Program-made: the position numbers and the translations under genes
Origin: Chloroflexia bacterium
Lineage (GTDB): Bacteria > Chloroflexota > Chloroflexia > Thermomicrobiales > JALYUS01
Direction: 5' to 3'
DNA length: 12,516 nucleotides
Assembly: GCA_025924435.1 (NCBI GenBank)
Contig: JAICIL010000107.1
Coordinates: forward strand, 1 to 12,516
The notes under the pieces: model-generated
Database searches by the model: none
What the model was told of the DNA's origin: nothing
Seen by the model: only the letters and a program-made list of their open reading frames with translations
Shown: one piece after another, positions 1 to 6,382 of the stretch
How positions within the stretch are numbered: the first letter of the stretch is position 1
Layout of the letters: every line of letters starts with the position of its first letter

Positions 1-453
1 AACTACCACAACCTCGCCGCCCGCGCCGAGCGGGAGGGCGACGCGGCGCTCGCCACCGCGCTGCGCATCGTCGCGGTGGACGAGATCGCGCACCACGGCT
101 TCTTCTACAAGGGCGTGCAGTTGTACCTGAAATACGACACCGCGGCGACGCTGGACGACATGCGCCTCGTCTTCGGGAGCTTCGCGATGCCGGCGCGCGA
201 TTTCCTGCGCAACTGGTCGGAGTTCGAGGACGTCGTGGCGAAGGCGGGCATCTACGGCGCGCGCGAGCACGTGCGGGACGTGCAGAACCCGATCCTCAAC
301 GCCCTGGGGTACGCGAACCGGCGCGAGCTGGAGCGGGCGGCGCTCCGGATGCGCATCGTGCCGGGCGACATCGGCCCGCGGGAGATCCCCGATTGGGCGA
401 AGGAGCCGGGGGACCGGGATGCGGGCGCCCTCGTCCTGTCGGTGGGGGAGTGA
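1..453 (+). CDS. Acyl-ACP desaturase (fatty acid desaturase type 2), 3' part only
   Basis: The reading frame is open from the first base to TGA at 451-453, giving the last 150 residues of a protein whose start lies outside the window. The visible part has the second di-iron ligand motif of soluble acyl-ACP desaturases, DEIAHHGFFY, near window residue 27, where Glu and His would bind iron. It is followed by the helical C-terminal region with the family-like pattern on to NPILNALGY. Family members introduce a cis double bond into acyl chains on acyl carrier protein, using ferredoxin electrons and O2, in the cytoplasm. The first ligand motif (ExxH) must lie upstream and cannot be checked. The last 30 residues are poorly conserved and rich in Pro, Asp and Gly. 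The hlyIII start codon follows 5 bases after the stop, so the two genes are probably co-transcribed. Confidence 0.85.
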   Translation, partial: NYHNLAARAEREGDAALATALRIVAVDEIAHHGFFYKGVQLYLKYDTAATLDDMRLVFGSFAMPARDFLRNWSEFEDVVAKAGIYGAREHVRDVQNPILNALGYANRRELERAALRMRIVPGDIGPREIPDWAKEPGDRDAGALVLSVGE

Positions 454-458
454 CCGGC

Positions 459-1145
459 ATGGCGACTCTCCCGAGGGTGGCGACGATGCGGGCGAGGATC
501 GCGATCCGCGCGCCGGCGAGCGGGCTGACCCATCTGGCCGGGGTGCTGCTCTCGCTCGCCGCGCTGGTGATGTTGGTGGCGATCGGCGTCCGCTCCGGCA
601 GCGCGGCGGTCCTTTTCGCCCTGCTCGTCTTCGGGCTGAGTCAGGTCGCGCTCTACACCGCCAGCACGCTCCACCACTCCCTCTCTCTCTCGCCCGCCGG
701 CAACGCCCGGCTGCTGCGCCTCGACTGCGCGATGGTCGTCGTCCTGATCGCCGGGACCTACACCCCCGTCTGCCTTCTCGCGTTGCGCGGTATCTGGCGC
801 TGGGGCCTGCTCGGCGCGGTGTGGGGGCTGACGATCGCCGGGCTGGCGATGATGACGCGCTGGATGCACGCGCCGCGCTGGGCCTCGACGACCTTCTACG
901 TCGCGCTCGGCTGGGTCGGGCTGCTGGCCGCGCCCGTGCTCGCCCGCGCGCTCCCGCTCGCCGGGTTCCTCTGGATGCTCGCAGGCGGGATGGTGTATAC
1001 GCTCGGCGCCCTGATCTTCCTCTTTAACCGGCCGGACCCATTCCCGCGGTGGTTCGGCGCGCATGCGCTGTGGCACCTCTTCGTGCTGGGCGGGAGCGCC
1101 TGCTGCTTCTGGCTCGTGGTGCGGTATGCGGTGCCCCTGGGCTAG
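459..1145 (+). CDS. Hemolysin III / PAQR-family integral membrane protein
   Basis: This 228-residue protein matches the bacterial hemolysin III (YqfA/PAQR-like) family in length and motifs. It has about seven hydrophobic segments, an early GLTHLAG motif (residues 22-28), the ASTLHHS block with Ser69 and His72, Asp89 followed by IAGTYTP (97-103), and the C-terminal HALWH (His202, His206). In PAQR proteins Ser/His/Asp/His residues of this kind form a zinc site in the membrane. The biological role in bacteria is unsettled, and direct haemolysis is doubtful for most members. I chose ATG 459 because GGGGGAG lies about 8 bases upstream; ATG 486 is possible, and upstream in-frame starts would overlap the desaturase. 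A damaged second copy of the last 83 residues lies at 10813-11058. A short CT run at 681-690 encodes Ser-Leu repeats. Confidence 0.9.
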   Translation: MATLPRVATMRARIAIRAPASGLTHLAGVLLSLAALVMLVAIGVRSGSAAVLFALLVFGLSQVALYTASTLHHSLSLSPAGNARLLRLDCAMVVVLIAGTYTPVCLLALRGIWRWGLLGAVWGLTIAGLAMMTRWMHAPRWASTTFYVALGWVGLLAAPVLARALPLAGFLWMLAGGMVYTLGALIFLFNRPDPFPRWFGAHALWHLFVLGGSACCFWLVVRYAVPLG

Positions 1146-1178
1146 CCGCGCATTATCGCTCAAGAAAGTGCGAGGCAC

Positions 1179-1211
1179 GTGTCCGCCATAGCCAAACTCG
1201 TCGTTGCCGCC
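1179..1211 (+). pseudogene. Vestige of a lapA-like gene (first 11 codons only)
   Basis: Bases 1179-1211 read V-S-A-I-A-K-L-V-V-A-A, which aligns with the start V-S-V-M-S-K-L-V-A-V-A of the intact lapA-like gene at 11092. The sequence between the hlyIII stop and this point also aligns with the region upstream of 11092, including the AAG(A/T)(A/T)AGTG(C/A)GAGG-like stretch. The internal ATG of the intact gene is ATA here. After GCCGC (1207-1211 area) the sequence jumps directly to the AGACAGGAGA leader of the small gene, so the body of the gene has been deleted. It is not expected to make a product; the GTG at 1179 would read on briefly out of frame into the next gene. Confidence 0.8.
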
Positions 1212-1231
1212 ATGAGACAGGAGAGGATTCG

Positions 1232-1405
1232 ATGCCGAAAGATGTGAAGGGCAGGCCCGAAGGGAACGACCGCGATCAGGCCGCCCCGGAACCCGCAGCG
1301 CGCGGTGCCGAGCGCCCGGACGCGGAGGCCGGTGCGGCGGGCGGGGTGTCGCGCGAGGCGTATGAGCAGGCGGTCGCTGAGGCCGTCGAGGATGTGCACG
1401 GATGA
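1232..1405 (+). CDS. Small acidic protein of unknown function, copy A (57 aa)
   Basis: ATG 1232 is preceded by AGGAGA about 8 bases upstream, and the frame runs to TGA at 1403-1405. The 57-residue product is hydrophilic, rich in Ala, Glu, Asp, Pro and Gly, with no membrane segment or Cys. It is related to the 59-residue product at 11460-11639. Shared features are EPA-x-R-x-AER in the middle and a C-terminal block running V-x-RE-x-YE-x-x-V-x-EAV-x-DVHG, which ends exactly at the stop in both. The conserved tail is predicted helical; the N-terminal half is probably disordered. I know no family with this pattern and assign no function. The stop overlaps the next start as ATGA, suggesting translational coupling to the AI-2E-type permease gene. 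Confidence 0.75.
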   Translation: MPKDVKGRPEGNDRDQAAPEPAARGAERPDAEAGAAGGVSREAYEQAVAEAVEDVHG

Positions 1406-2760
1406 GATCCGGAGGCCGATCGATCCCCGGCGACGCGGGCACCCATGGGGCGGGGAGGATGGGGGTGGTCGCGGGGAACGGCAGGCACGACGGCGGGCGC
1501 GACGGGGGAGGCGATGGCGAGATCCCCGTGCGCACGGTGCGTCACGAGATCGCGCCGCGCTCGATCTTCCTGATCCTCGCGATCATCGGTGGCATCCTGC
1601 TCGTCGCGCGCCTCTGGCAGACGATCCTCATCCTCATCGTCGCCCTCGTGCTCGCGGGCACCTTCAGCCCGGTCGTGACCTGGCTGGAGCGCCGTCGCGT
1701 GCCGCGCGCCGCCGCCCTCGCCCTGATCCTCCTCGTGCTGCTGGGCGCCATCGTCGGGCTGGGCGCGCTGATCGTCCCCGCCTTCGCCCGCCAGTTCAGC
1801 ACCCTCTCCGCCGACGCGCCGCGCATCCAGGCGCGACTGGCCGACTTCGCCGTCCGCGTGCCGCCCCTCGCCGGCCAGGCCGACGCCATCCGGTCGGCCG
1901 ATCCCGGGCGGCTGCTCGACCCGATCGGCGCGTACGCCCTCCAGTCGGCGGGCGCGGCGGCGCAGCTGGTGGTGATCGGCTTCACCACGGTCGTGCTCGC
2001 CTTCTACCTGATCGCCGACCACGAGCGCGTGCAGGGCTTCCTCTTCGCCCTCCTGCCCCGGCGCTACCACGTCCGCACGGCGCGGGTGCTGCTGGACATG
2101 GAGACGGTCGTCGGCGGCTACATGCGCGGGCAGGCGGCGACCTCGCTCTGTATCGGGGTCTTCGCCTACGCCCTGCTGAGCGTCCTCGGCGTGCCCGCCG
2201 CCCTGCCGCTGGCGGTGATCGCCGCCTTCGCGGACCTGATCCCGCTCGTCGGCGGGGTGCTGGCGACCGCGCCCTCCGTCCTCTTCGCGCTGACGGTCGG
2301 GCCGCTCCAGGCGGTGATCGTGCTCGTCGCCTTCGTCCTGTATCAGCAGTTCGAGAGCAGCCTGCTCATGCCGCGCATCTACGGCAAGAGCCTGCGCCTC
2401 TCGCCGATCGCCGTGACGGTGGCGATCCTGGTCGGCGGGCAACTGCTGGGGGCGATCGGGGCGCTGCTCGCCCTGCCGATGGCGGCGGGCATCCGCGTGC
2501 TGGTGGAGAACTACCGCATCTCCCTGCCCGGCGACCAGCCGGGCGAGAAGGAGGAGCGGGCGGAGGAGGCGCACGCCGAGGCAACCTACGCCGAGCAGGC
2601 GCAGGGGACATCGGCGGTGGAGTCCGCGATGATGGCGACCGAGATCGCGGAGCAGTTGCAGGACGCCAATCAGGAAGAGACGGGCGAGGCCGAGACGCCG
2701 ATCGAGGAGCAGGCGGACCGGCCGCACGATCCGCCCGCCCTGCCGAATCCCGCGCGCTAG
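1402..2760 (+). CDS. AI-2E family transporter (PF01594-like permease)
   Basis: This 452-residue protein has about eight membrane segments: roughly 54-70, 72-90, 103-127, 188-205, 248-264, 266-290, 298-316 and 338-365. The middle loop (128-185) is amphipathic and polar, as usual in the family. The stretch FADLIPLVGG (about 276-285) followed by a Pro, then LLMPRIYGKSLRLSP (about 331-345), matches hallmark positions of AI-2E/TqsA/YdiK proteins. Members are proposed exporters of autoinducer-2 or, in some branches, ion antiporters; the substrate cannot be told here. ATG 1402 overlaps the previous stop (ATGA) with GAGG about 10 bases upstream. The first 45 residues are Gly/Arg/Asp-rich and unlike the family, so a later start such as GTG 1528 is possible. 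The last 70 residues form an acidic Glu/Ala-rich cytoplasmic tail, which is an unusual extension. Confidence 0.88.
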   Translation: MRSGGRSIPGDAGTHGAGRMGVVAGNGRHDGGRDGGGDGEIPVRTVRHEIAPRSIFLILAIIGGILLVARLWQTILILIVALVLAGTFSPVVTWLERRRVPRAAALALILLVLLGAIVGLGALIVPAFARQFSTLSADAPRIQARLADFAVRVPPLAGQADAIRSADPGRLLDPIGAYALQSAGAAAQLVVIGFTTVVLAFYLIADHERVQGFLFALLPRRYHVRTARVLLDMETVVGGYMRGQAATSLCIGVFAYALLSVLGVPAALPLAVIAAFADLIPLVGGVLATAPSVLFALTVGPLQAVIVLVAFVLYQQFESSLLMPRIYGKSLRLSPIAVTVAILVGGQLLGAIGALLALPMAAGIRVLVENYRISLPGDQPGEKEERAEEAHAEATYAEQAQGTSAVESAMMATEIAEQLQDANQEETGEAETPIEEQADRPHDPPALPNPAR

Positions 2761-2854
2761 CGAGGCGGCGGCATGGGACGGGGCGCGAGCGGCGGCGGAC
2801 GCCTCCCGGTAGAGGCGGGCGCGGCCGCGAGGCGATAGGCAGATATCTACAGAT

Positions 2855-2897
2855 TCGCGCACGATCGCGCACGAACCGGTTATGAATCTGTTATGAT
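2855..2897 (+). promoter_or_regulatory. Tandem direct repeats and -10-like box upstream of the receiver gene
   Basis: Two adjacent 10-base copies of TCGCGCACGA (2855-2864 and 2865-2874) are followed by two copies of GTTATGA (2879-2885 and 2890-2896) spaced 11 bases apart. The second overlaps TATGAT (2892-2897), a good -10 hexamer. Spacing close to one helical turn is typical of operators bound by tandem winged-helix regulators, but no specific regulator is recognised. The region is also a local dip in GC. It sits about 100 bases upstream of the start at 3000. A stem CGCCTC/GAGGCG (2800-2805 and 2812-2817) lies just upstream. No convincing -35 box is seen. Confidence 0.45.
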
Positions 2898-2999
2898 GAT
2901 CCCGCGGCGCTGATGACGACCGGGCGTCCCACGGGAAGGCGGTCGCCAACCGCTCCCCGCCCGGGTCGCCCCATCGAGCGCCCGCGGGAAGGGGGCCCG

Positions 3000-3395
3000 A
3001 TGGCGGCCCCGCGCATCGTCCTCCTCGACAGCGACCCGTTCTCGCTCGGCGCGCTGCACGACCCGCTCGCCGAGGCGGGCTACCGCGTCTTCCGCTGCCG
3101 CCCGCGCGACGTGGCCGACGCCTACGCGGTGGTGAGGCGCGCGGGGGCGGACCTGGTGATCCTGGACCGCTGGCTGGCGAGGCGCGAGGACGGGTGGGCG
3201 CTGCTCAAGCGGCTGTGGGCCGACCCCGACACGACGGACCTGCCGGCGGTCGTCGTCGCGGGCGAGGCGGACGCCCTGCCGGTGGGAGGGGAGCTGCTGC
3301 GGGCGATGCGCTGCCGGGTGGTGCGCCGGCCGCTGGACGCCGGCGCCCTGCTGGGCGCGATCGCGCAGGCGCAGCGCGGGCAAACCGGCACATAG
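3000..3395 (+). CDS. Single-domain receiver-like protein, degenerate active site (131 aa)
   Basis: The 131-residue product is one receiver (CheY-like) domain with no output domain. It keeps acidic residues Asp10 and Asp12 and the phospho-acceptor position Asp56 (LVILDRW). The usual Thr/Ser after strand 4 is Ala87 (VVVAGE) and the invariant Lys before Pro is Arg110 (VVRRP). These changes argue against normal phosphorylation-driven switching. ATG 3000 has AAGGGGG about 5 bases upstream; an upstream in-frame extension to 2913 has no family similarity. The protein is clearly paralogous to the one at 10131, sharing TTDLPA-[VI]-VVA and LRA-[IM]-RCRVVR. Those blocks are unusual for receivers and mark a subfamily. 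It probably acts by protein-protein contact. The gene is followed by a 199-base region with no gene. Confidence 0.8.
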   Translation: MAAPRIVLLDSDPFSLGALHDPLAEAGYRVFRCRPRDVADAYAVVRRAGADLVILDRWLARREDGWALLKRLWADPDTTDLPAVVVAGEADALPVGGELLRAMRCRVVRRPLDAGALLGAIAQAQRGQTGT

Positions 3396-3575
3396 GTGGC
3401 GAGCCTGGCGAAAATCCCCGAGCGGCCCAGTGACCTGCGAATGAGGCCGAATATGCCGATTTGGGAGTCGATTTCACGCCATTGAGCGCGTCGTGAGGCC
3501 CCTTTCGGTACCACTGGGAGCCCATGAGCGCGTTTATCAACAAGCAGCCCGGTTGGGCGACGGACAAAGGAGCGG

Positions 3576-3589
3576 GGCACCTCCGTGCC
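3576..3589 (-). terminator. Weak hairpin after the PRC-barrel gene
   Basis: Reading the minus strand, a GGCAC/GTGCC stem with a four-base loop lies about 5 bases past the stop at 3595. It is followed by a short pyrimidine-rich stretch containing CTCCTTTG. The stem is short and the T run poor, so this is a candidate only. The convergent gap 3396-3594 otherwise shows no gene or strong structure. Confidence 0.3.
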
Positions 3590-3594
3590 GGACG

Positions 3595-4080
3595 CTAGGA
3601 TGCGGGCGCCTGCGCAGCCCCCAGGTCCACCGTCAACAGGTCCGGGCCGACGCTGAGGATCGCCTGCGCGGGGATCGGCGTCGTCGTGCCGCCCATGCCC
3701 AACATGCCCCCCTTGTGCGCCCCGAGATGGCTGATCTGCCCGCTCGCGGCATCGATCGTCAGCTGCGCGACCGTGCCGAGCAAAGTCCCGGCCTGGTCGA
3801 CGACCTTCAGTTTGCCGATCTGCTCGAGATCGAGCAGCGCCGTCGCGGCGCTGTCCGTGCCGGGGATCTGCGTCACCTGGCTGCTCGCCACGGTGATCGC
3901 GTCCGTGCCGATCTGCTTCACCTGCTCGAAGGGGATGACGAACGTGCCGGAGTCGCCCTTCACCTGCAGCGCGACGAGGCGCAGCGCCGCCAGGTCGATC
4001 AGCGGGCGCGCGACCGCCCCCAGTTTCGTGCCCTCGGCGAGCGACACGACCGCCATCCCCTTCAGTTTACTCGCATCCAT
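3595..4080 (-). CDS. Double PRC-barrel domain protein (161 aa)
   Basis: The product has two PRC-barrel-like beta units, at about residues 4-70 and 85-155. The first begins KLKGMAVVSLAEGTKLGAV, and the second has the typical run KLKVVDQAGTLLGTVAQLTID then the ISHLGAHKG segment. PRC barrels occur in photosynthetic reaction centre H subunits, RimM and many small bacterial proteins where they are contact modules; a stand-alone pair like this has no assignable reaction. There is no signal peptide or membrane segment. Start 4080 is chosen because AAGGAGG lies about 7 bases upstream on the minus strand, and the extension to 4158 is Arg-rich and atypical. It follows the KaiC-like gene on the same strand with a 147-base gap that contains its own promoter candidate. 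Confidence 0.82.
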   Translation of the reverse strand: MDASKLKGMAVVSLAEGTKLGAVARPLIDLAALRLVALQVKGDSGTFVIPFEQVKQIGTDAITVASSQVTQIPGTDSAATALLDLEQIGKLKVVDQAGTLLGTVAQLTIDAASGQISHLGAHKGGMLGMGGTTTPIPAQAILSVGPDLLTVDLGAAQAPAS

Positions 4081-4153
4081 GCCTCGCCTCCTTCGCCGCC
4101 ACGCGTCGGGCATGCGGTTTTCTCGCCCACGTCGCGCCGCGCGGGTGCCTCCT

Positions 4154-4184
4154 ATCATACGACGCAGCGCGACGTGACGTCACG
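4154..4184 (-). promoter_or_regulatory. Promoter with 12-base palindrome upstream of the PRC-barrel gene
   Basis: On the minus strand TATGAT (4159-4154) is a strong -10 match. A TGAC core sits 17-18 bases further upstream at the -35 position. That -35 lies inside the perfect 12-base palindrome CGTGACGTCACG (4173-4184), so a dimeric repressor bound there would block RNA polymerase. Distance from the -10 to the start at 4080 is about 73 bases. The regulator is not identified. Confidence 0.5.
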
Positions 4185-4227
4185 GATTCCCCAGACGGCC
4201 CGGCTGCCCGGGTGCCGCCCGCCGCGG

Positions 4228-5688
4228 TTATTCCGACCGGTCCCGCCGCGTCAGCCGGGTCTCCCGCTCCTCCTGCGCCGCGATCCCGCCCATCGTCGCG
4301 ATCCCGCTCTCTTCCAGTGTTAGCACCCGCACCCGCCCGTCCTCGATGCGGAACTCCCGCAGCCCCGGATCGAAGGCGCTCTGCCGCATCTTGCGCACCG
4401 AGAGGATCCGGTACAGCCGCCCCCGGTATTCGACCCACTGCAGCACCGCCAGGTTGTCCGACAGCACCGCCGCCGGCGCCTCCGCGATCCGCCCGCCGTC
4501 GAAGGCGCTGCTCTCCTGCGTCAGCAGCGTCGTCACGCCGCGCTCGCGCAGGTAGTCCAGCAGCGCGGCGACGTAGCGCGGCGCGCGCCGGGCGAAGGGG
4601 ATCGCCTGCTCCACGACGGCCATCGAGTCGATCACCGCCCGCCGGATGCCCAGCCCTTCGACCCGCCGCCGGATCTCGGTCGCCAGGATGTCCACGTCCA
4701 GGGTGGCGGGCGGGGCGATCAGCAGCGAGACCGCCCCCCGCTCCACCGCCCCGCGCAGGTCCAGCCCGAACTCCGCCGCCTTGGCGTAGAGCTGCCCCGC
4801 CCCCTCCGCCAGCCCGACGAGGAGGCCCGGCTCCCCCGCCGCGGCCCCCGTCAGCACGAAGTGCAGCGCGGTGAGCGTCTTGCCCGTGCCGGGGCTGCCC
4901 GCCAGGAAGGTCGCCGTGCCGCGGTTGGGGCCGCCGCCGAGCACCGCGTCCAGCTCGGGCAGGCCGAGGGTCGCCCGCCCCTCCTCGAGCGCGTAGGGCG
5001 CCGGGCGGTAGATCGCCTCGTGGCGCGGGTAGCAGGCGACGCCGTCGCCGGTGATCGTCATCGCGTGCAGCCCGTCCAGGTGCGCCATGCCGCGCAGCTT
5101 CGCCACCTCGACCCGGCGGCGGTGCCGCTCGCCGTCGAGCGGGTTGTGCAGGGCGACGATCCCGTCGGGGATGGTCAGCGCGCCCGCCGCGCGGAACGGC
5201 CCGGGGCCGGCCTCGTGGGTGACCAGGGTGGTCGCGTCCATGAGGGCGAGCCGGGAGCGCAGCCCGTGCAGGAAGCGGGCGACCTGCCGCGGCCGCTCGG
5301 CGAAGCCGGCGATGCCGTGCAGGCCGTCCAGGACGACCAGGGAGGCGCGCTGGTCGCGCGCGGTGTCGCCGATCAGGGCGGCCACCGCCTCGAGCCCCTC
5401 GTCGAGGGCGGCGAGCACGCTGTAGAAGCGGAGGTTGTCGCCGATCAGGGCGGGGTCGGCGAAGGAGAGCGCGGCGAGGGTGGCGAGCATCTGCTCGTGC
5501 GACTCGGAGAGGGCGGTGAAGACCAGGGCGCGCTCGCCTTGCTTGGCGCGGTGGACGGCGATCTGCTCGGCGAGGATCGTCTTGCCGGTGCCGGGCACGC
5601 CGGTGATCAGGGTCATGGAGCGGCCCGGCAGGCCGCCGCCGAGGATCGCGTCGAGGCCGGGCACGCCGGTGGCCGAGACGGTAGGCAT
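4228..5688 (-). CDS. KaiC-like double-domain RecA-superfamily ATPase (486 aa)
   Basis: Two KaiC/RecA-type ATPase domains are fused in tandem. Domain 1 (about 1-230) starts GVPGLDAILGGGLPG with Walker A GVPGTGKT (30-37) and Walker B VVLDG near 118-122. Domain 2 (about 230-470) has GLPELDAVLGGG, Walker A GSPGTGKT (254-261) and AVIDS (331-335). The paired catalytic Glu after strand 2 is reduced to one in each domain (LSES and LAEG where KaiC has EE). Aligning the domain 2 tail AVLQWVEYRG with cyanobacterial KaiC puts Ala and Val at the Ser431/Thr432 phosphorylation sites. So it resembles KaiC in build but should not autophosphorylate there; many non-cyanobacterial KaiC-like proteins act as signalling ATPases. 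ATG 5688 is preferred over ATG 5739, which lacks a ribosome site and lies beyond an inverted repeat. It lies 78 bases after the receiver at 5767. Confidence 0.88.
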   Translation of the reverse strand: MPTVSATGVPGLDAILGGGLPGRSMTLITGVPGTGKTILAEQIAVHRAKQGERALVFTALSESHEQMLATLAALSFADPALIGDNLRFYSVLAALDEGLEAVAALIGDTARDQRASLVVLDGLHGIAGFAERPRQVARFLHGLRSRLALMDATTLVTHEAGPGPFRAAGALTIPDGIVALHNPLDGERHRRRVEVAKLRGMAHLDGLHAMTITGDGVACYPRHEAIYRPAPYALEEGRATLGLPELDAVLGGGPNRGTATFLAGSPGTGKTLTALHFVLTGAAAGEPGLLVGLAEGAGQLYAKAAEFGLDLRGAVERGAVSLLIAPPATLDVDILATEIRRRVEGLGIRRAVIDSMAVVEQAIPFARRAPRYVAALLDYLRERGVTTLLTQESSAFDGGRIAEAPAAVLSDNLAVLQWVEYRGRLYRILSVRKMRQSAFDPGLREFRIEDGRVRVLTLEESGIATMGGIAAQEERETRLTRRDRSE

Positions 5689-5715
5689 GGACGCACCCCA
5701 CTCCCTAAAGTAGCC

Positions 5716-5732
5716 GCTATCGCGCCGATAGC
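5716..5732 (-). promoter_or_regulatory. 17-base inverted repeat upstream of the KaiC-like gene
   Basis: GCTATCG and CGATAGC form perfect 7-base arms around a 3-base centre, 28-44 bases upstream of the ATG at 5688. It could be a protein-binding site or a small leader hairpin between the receiver and KaiC-like genes. Its position supports starting translation at 5688 rather than 5739, which would put the repeat inside the coding region. Confidence 0.45.
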
Positions 5733-5766
5733 GCCGCATGGTACCAGAGCGCGAACACGCGTGCGA

Positions 5767-6120
5767 TCAGCCGATGAGATGCCGGGCGATGAGGCGCTGC
5801 ACCGCGTCGAGGTCGAAGGGCTTGGCGAGGAAGGCGACCGCCCCCACCCCCGCGAGGTCCGGCGCCTCCGCCGCGCTCATCAGGATGACGACAACCCCCC
5901 GCGTGGTCGCATCCTCCCGCAGCAGGCGGGCGAGCTGGACGCCGTCCACCGTCGGCATCATCACGTCGCTGAGGACGAGGGCGCGGTGCTCCCGGCGGGC
6001 GAGCGCCAGCGCCTCGCGGCCGTCGTGGGCGGCGAGCACGGTGTGCCCCTCCTCCGCGAAAAGATCGCGCAGCAGATCGACGATCGGCTCCTCATCGTCC
6101 GCGACCAGGATCGTCGCCAC
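5767..6120 (-). CDS. CheY-like single-domain response regulator (117 aa)
   Basis: This is a complete, canonical receiver domain with nothing attached. It has the acidic pair Asp8/Asp9 (VADDEE), phospho-acceptor Asp52 in LVLSDVMMP, Ser82 in LMSAAE and Lys100 in AKPFD, so it should be phosphorylatable. Output is probably through a partner protein. The start is GTG at 6120, with GGGGAGGGG about 6-10 bases upstream; no nearby ATG fits the domain boundary. It is followed after 78 bases by the KaiC-like ATPase on the same strand, so the two probably share a transcript and perhaps a pathway. It is divergent from the CheB/CheR fusion gene at 6383. Unlike the receivers at 3000 and 10131, all its switch residues are normal. 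No kinase is in the window. Confidence 0.88.
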   Translation of the reverse strand: MATILVADDEEPIVDLLRDLFAEEGHTVLAAHDGREALALARREHRALVLSDVMMPTVDGVQLARLLREDATTRGVVVILMSAAEAPDLAGVGAVAFLAKPFDLDAVQRLIARHLIG

Positions 6121-6132
6121 AGGATCCCCTCC

Positions 6133-6149
6133 CCGTCCGGCACGGACGG
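6133..6149 (-). promoter_or_regulatory. 17-base inverted repeat just upstream of the CheY-like gene
   Basis: CCGTCCG and CGGACGG are perfect 7-base arms around the 3-base centre GCA, ending 13 bases before the GTG start at 6120. The layout (7-3-7) is the same as the repeat in front of the KaiC-like gene, though the arm sequence differs. It may be an operator or a leader hairpin near the ribosome site. Confidence 0.35.
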
Positions 6150-6283
6150 CATCGGGGGAGGGAGTGCAAGATAGTGGCCGCGAGATAGGCCGTGGTTGGT
6201 GTGGTGGCGTGTGGTGCGCGCAGAATCGGCGGATCGTCCTCTGTCGACACGGGACGCGGTCATCGTATCTCCCTGGCGTGCCT

Positions 6284-6291
6284 GCTATGCT
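6284..6291 (+). promoter_or_regulatory. Extended -10 candidate for the CheB/CheR fusion gene
   Basis: TGCTATGCT at 6283-6291 fits an extended -10 element (TG, one base, TATGCT), about 90 bases upstream of the start at 6383. No clear -35 is visible, which extended -10 promoters often lack. The remainder of the 262-base divergent gap (6121-6382) holds only the 6133 inverted repeat and the ribosome site AGGAAAGGA. Confidence 0.35.
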
Positions 6292-6382
6292 GGTGCATAC
6301 GCCGGCGGTGCAGCGTGGCGCCGGGCGTGGCGACGGGTCGTGGGACCCCCAGGGCACCCATGCAGCAGGAAAGGACGCCGCC

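Larger units (their letters stand above)
899..1405 (+). repeat. Duplicated cassette, left copy (hlyIII 3' part, lapA vestige, small acidic gene)
   Basis: This segment aligns along its whole length with 10812-11639 and in the same orientation: the last 83 codons of hlyIII, the hlyIII-lapA intergenic stretch, the first 11 codons of lapA, the Shine-Dalgarno region AGACAGGAGA, and the small acidic gene. Relative to the right copy it lacks about 312 bases that hold the rest of lapA. The homology stops at the stop codon of the small gene; downstream sequences differ. The two copies are roughly 10 kb apart. I see no flanking terminal repeats or transposase gene. Confidence 0.85.

Noticed and set aside
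681..690. CT repeat inside hlyIII as a phase-variation tract
   Set aside because: Only about five units, in frame and encoding Ser-Leu; too short to support contingency behaviour.
252..2949. Long minus-strand frames (427 and 557 codons) opposite hlyIII and the AI-2E gene
   Set aside because: Composition is Arg/Pro/Asp-rich low complexity, and both lie across well-supported plus-strand genes.
4067..5701. 544-codon minus-strand frame overlapping the KaiC-like gene in another frame
   Set aside because: The other frame carries both Walker motifs and KaiC signatures; this one is Arg/Gly/Ala-rich with none.
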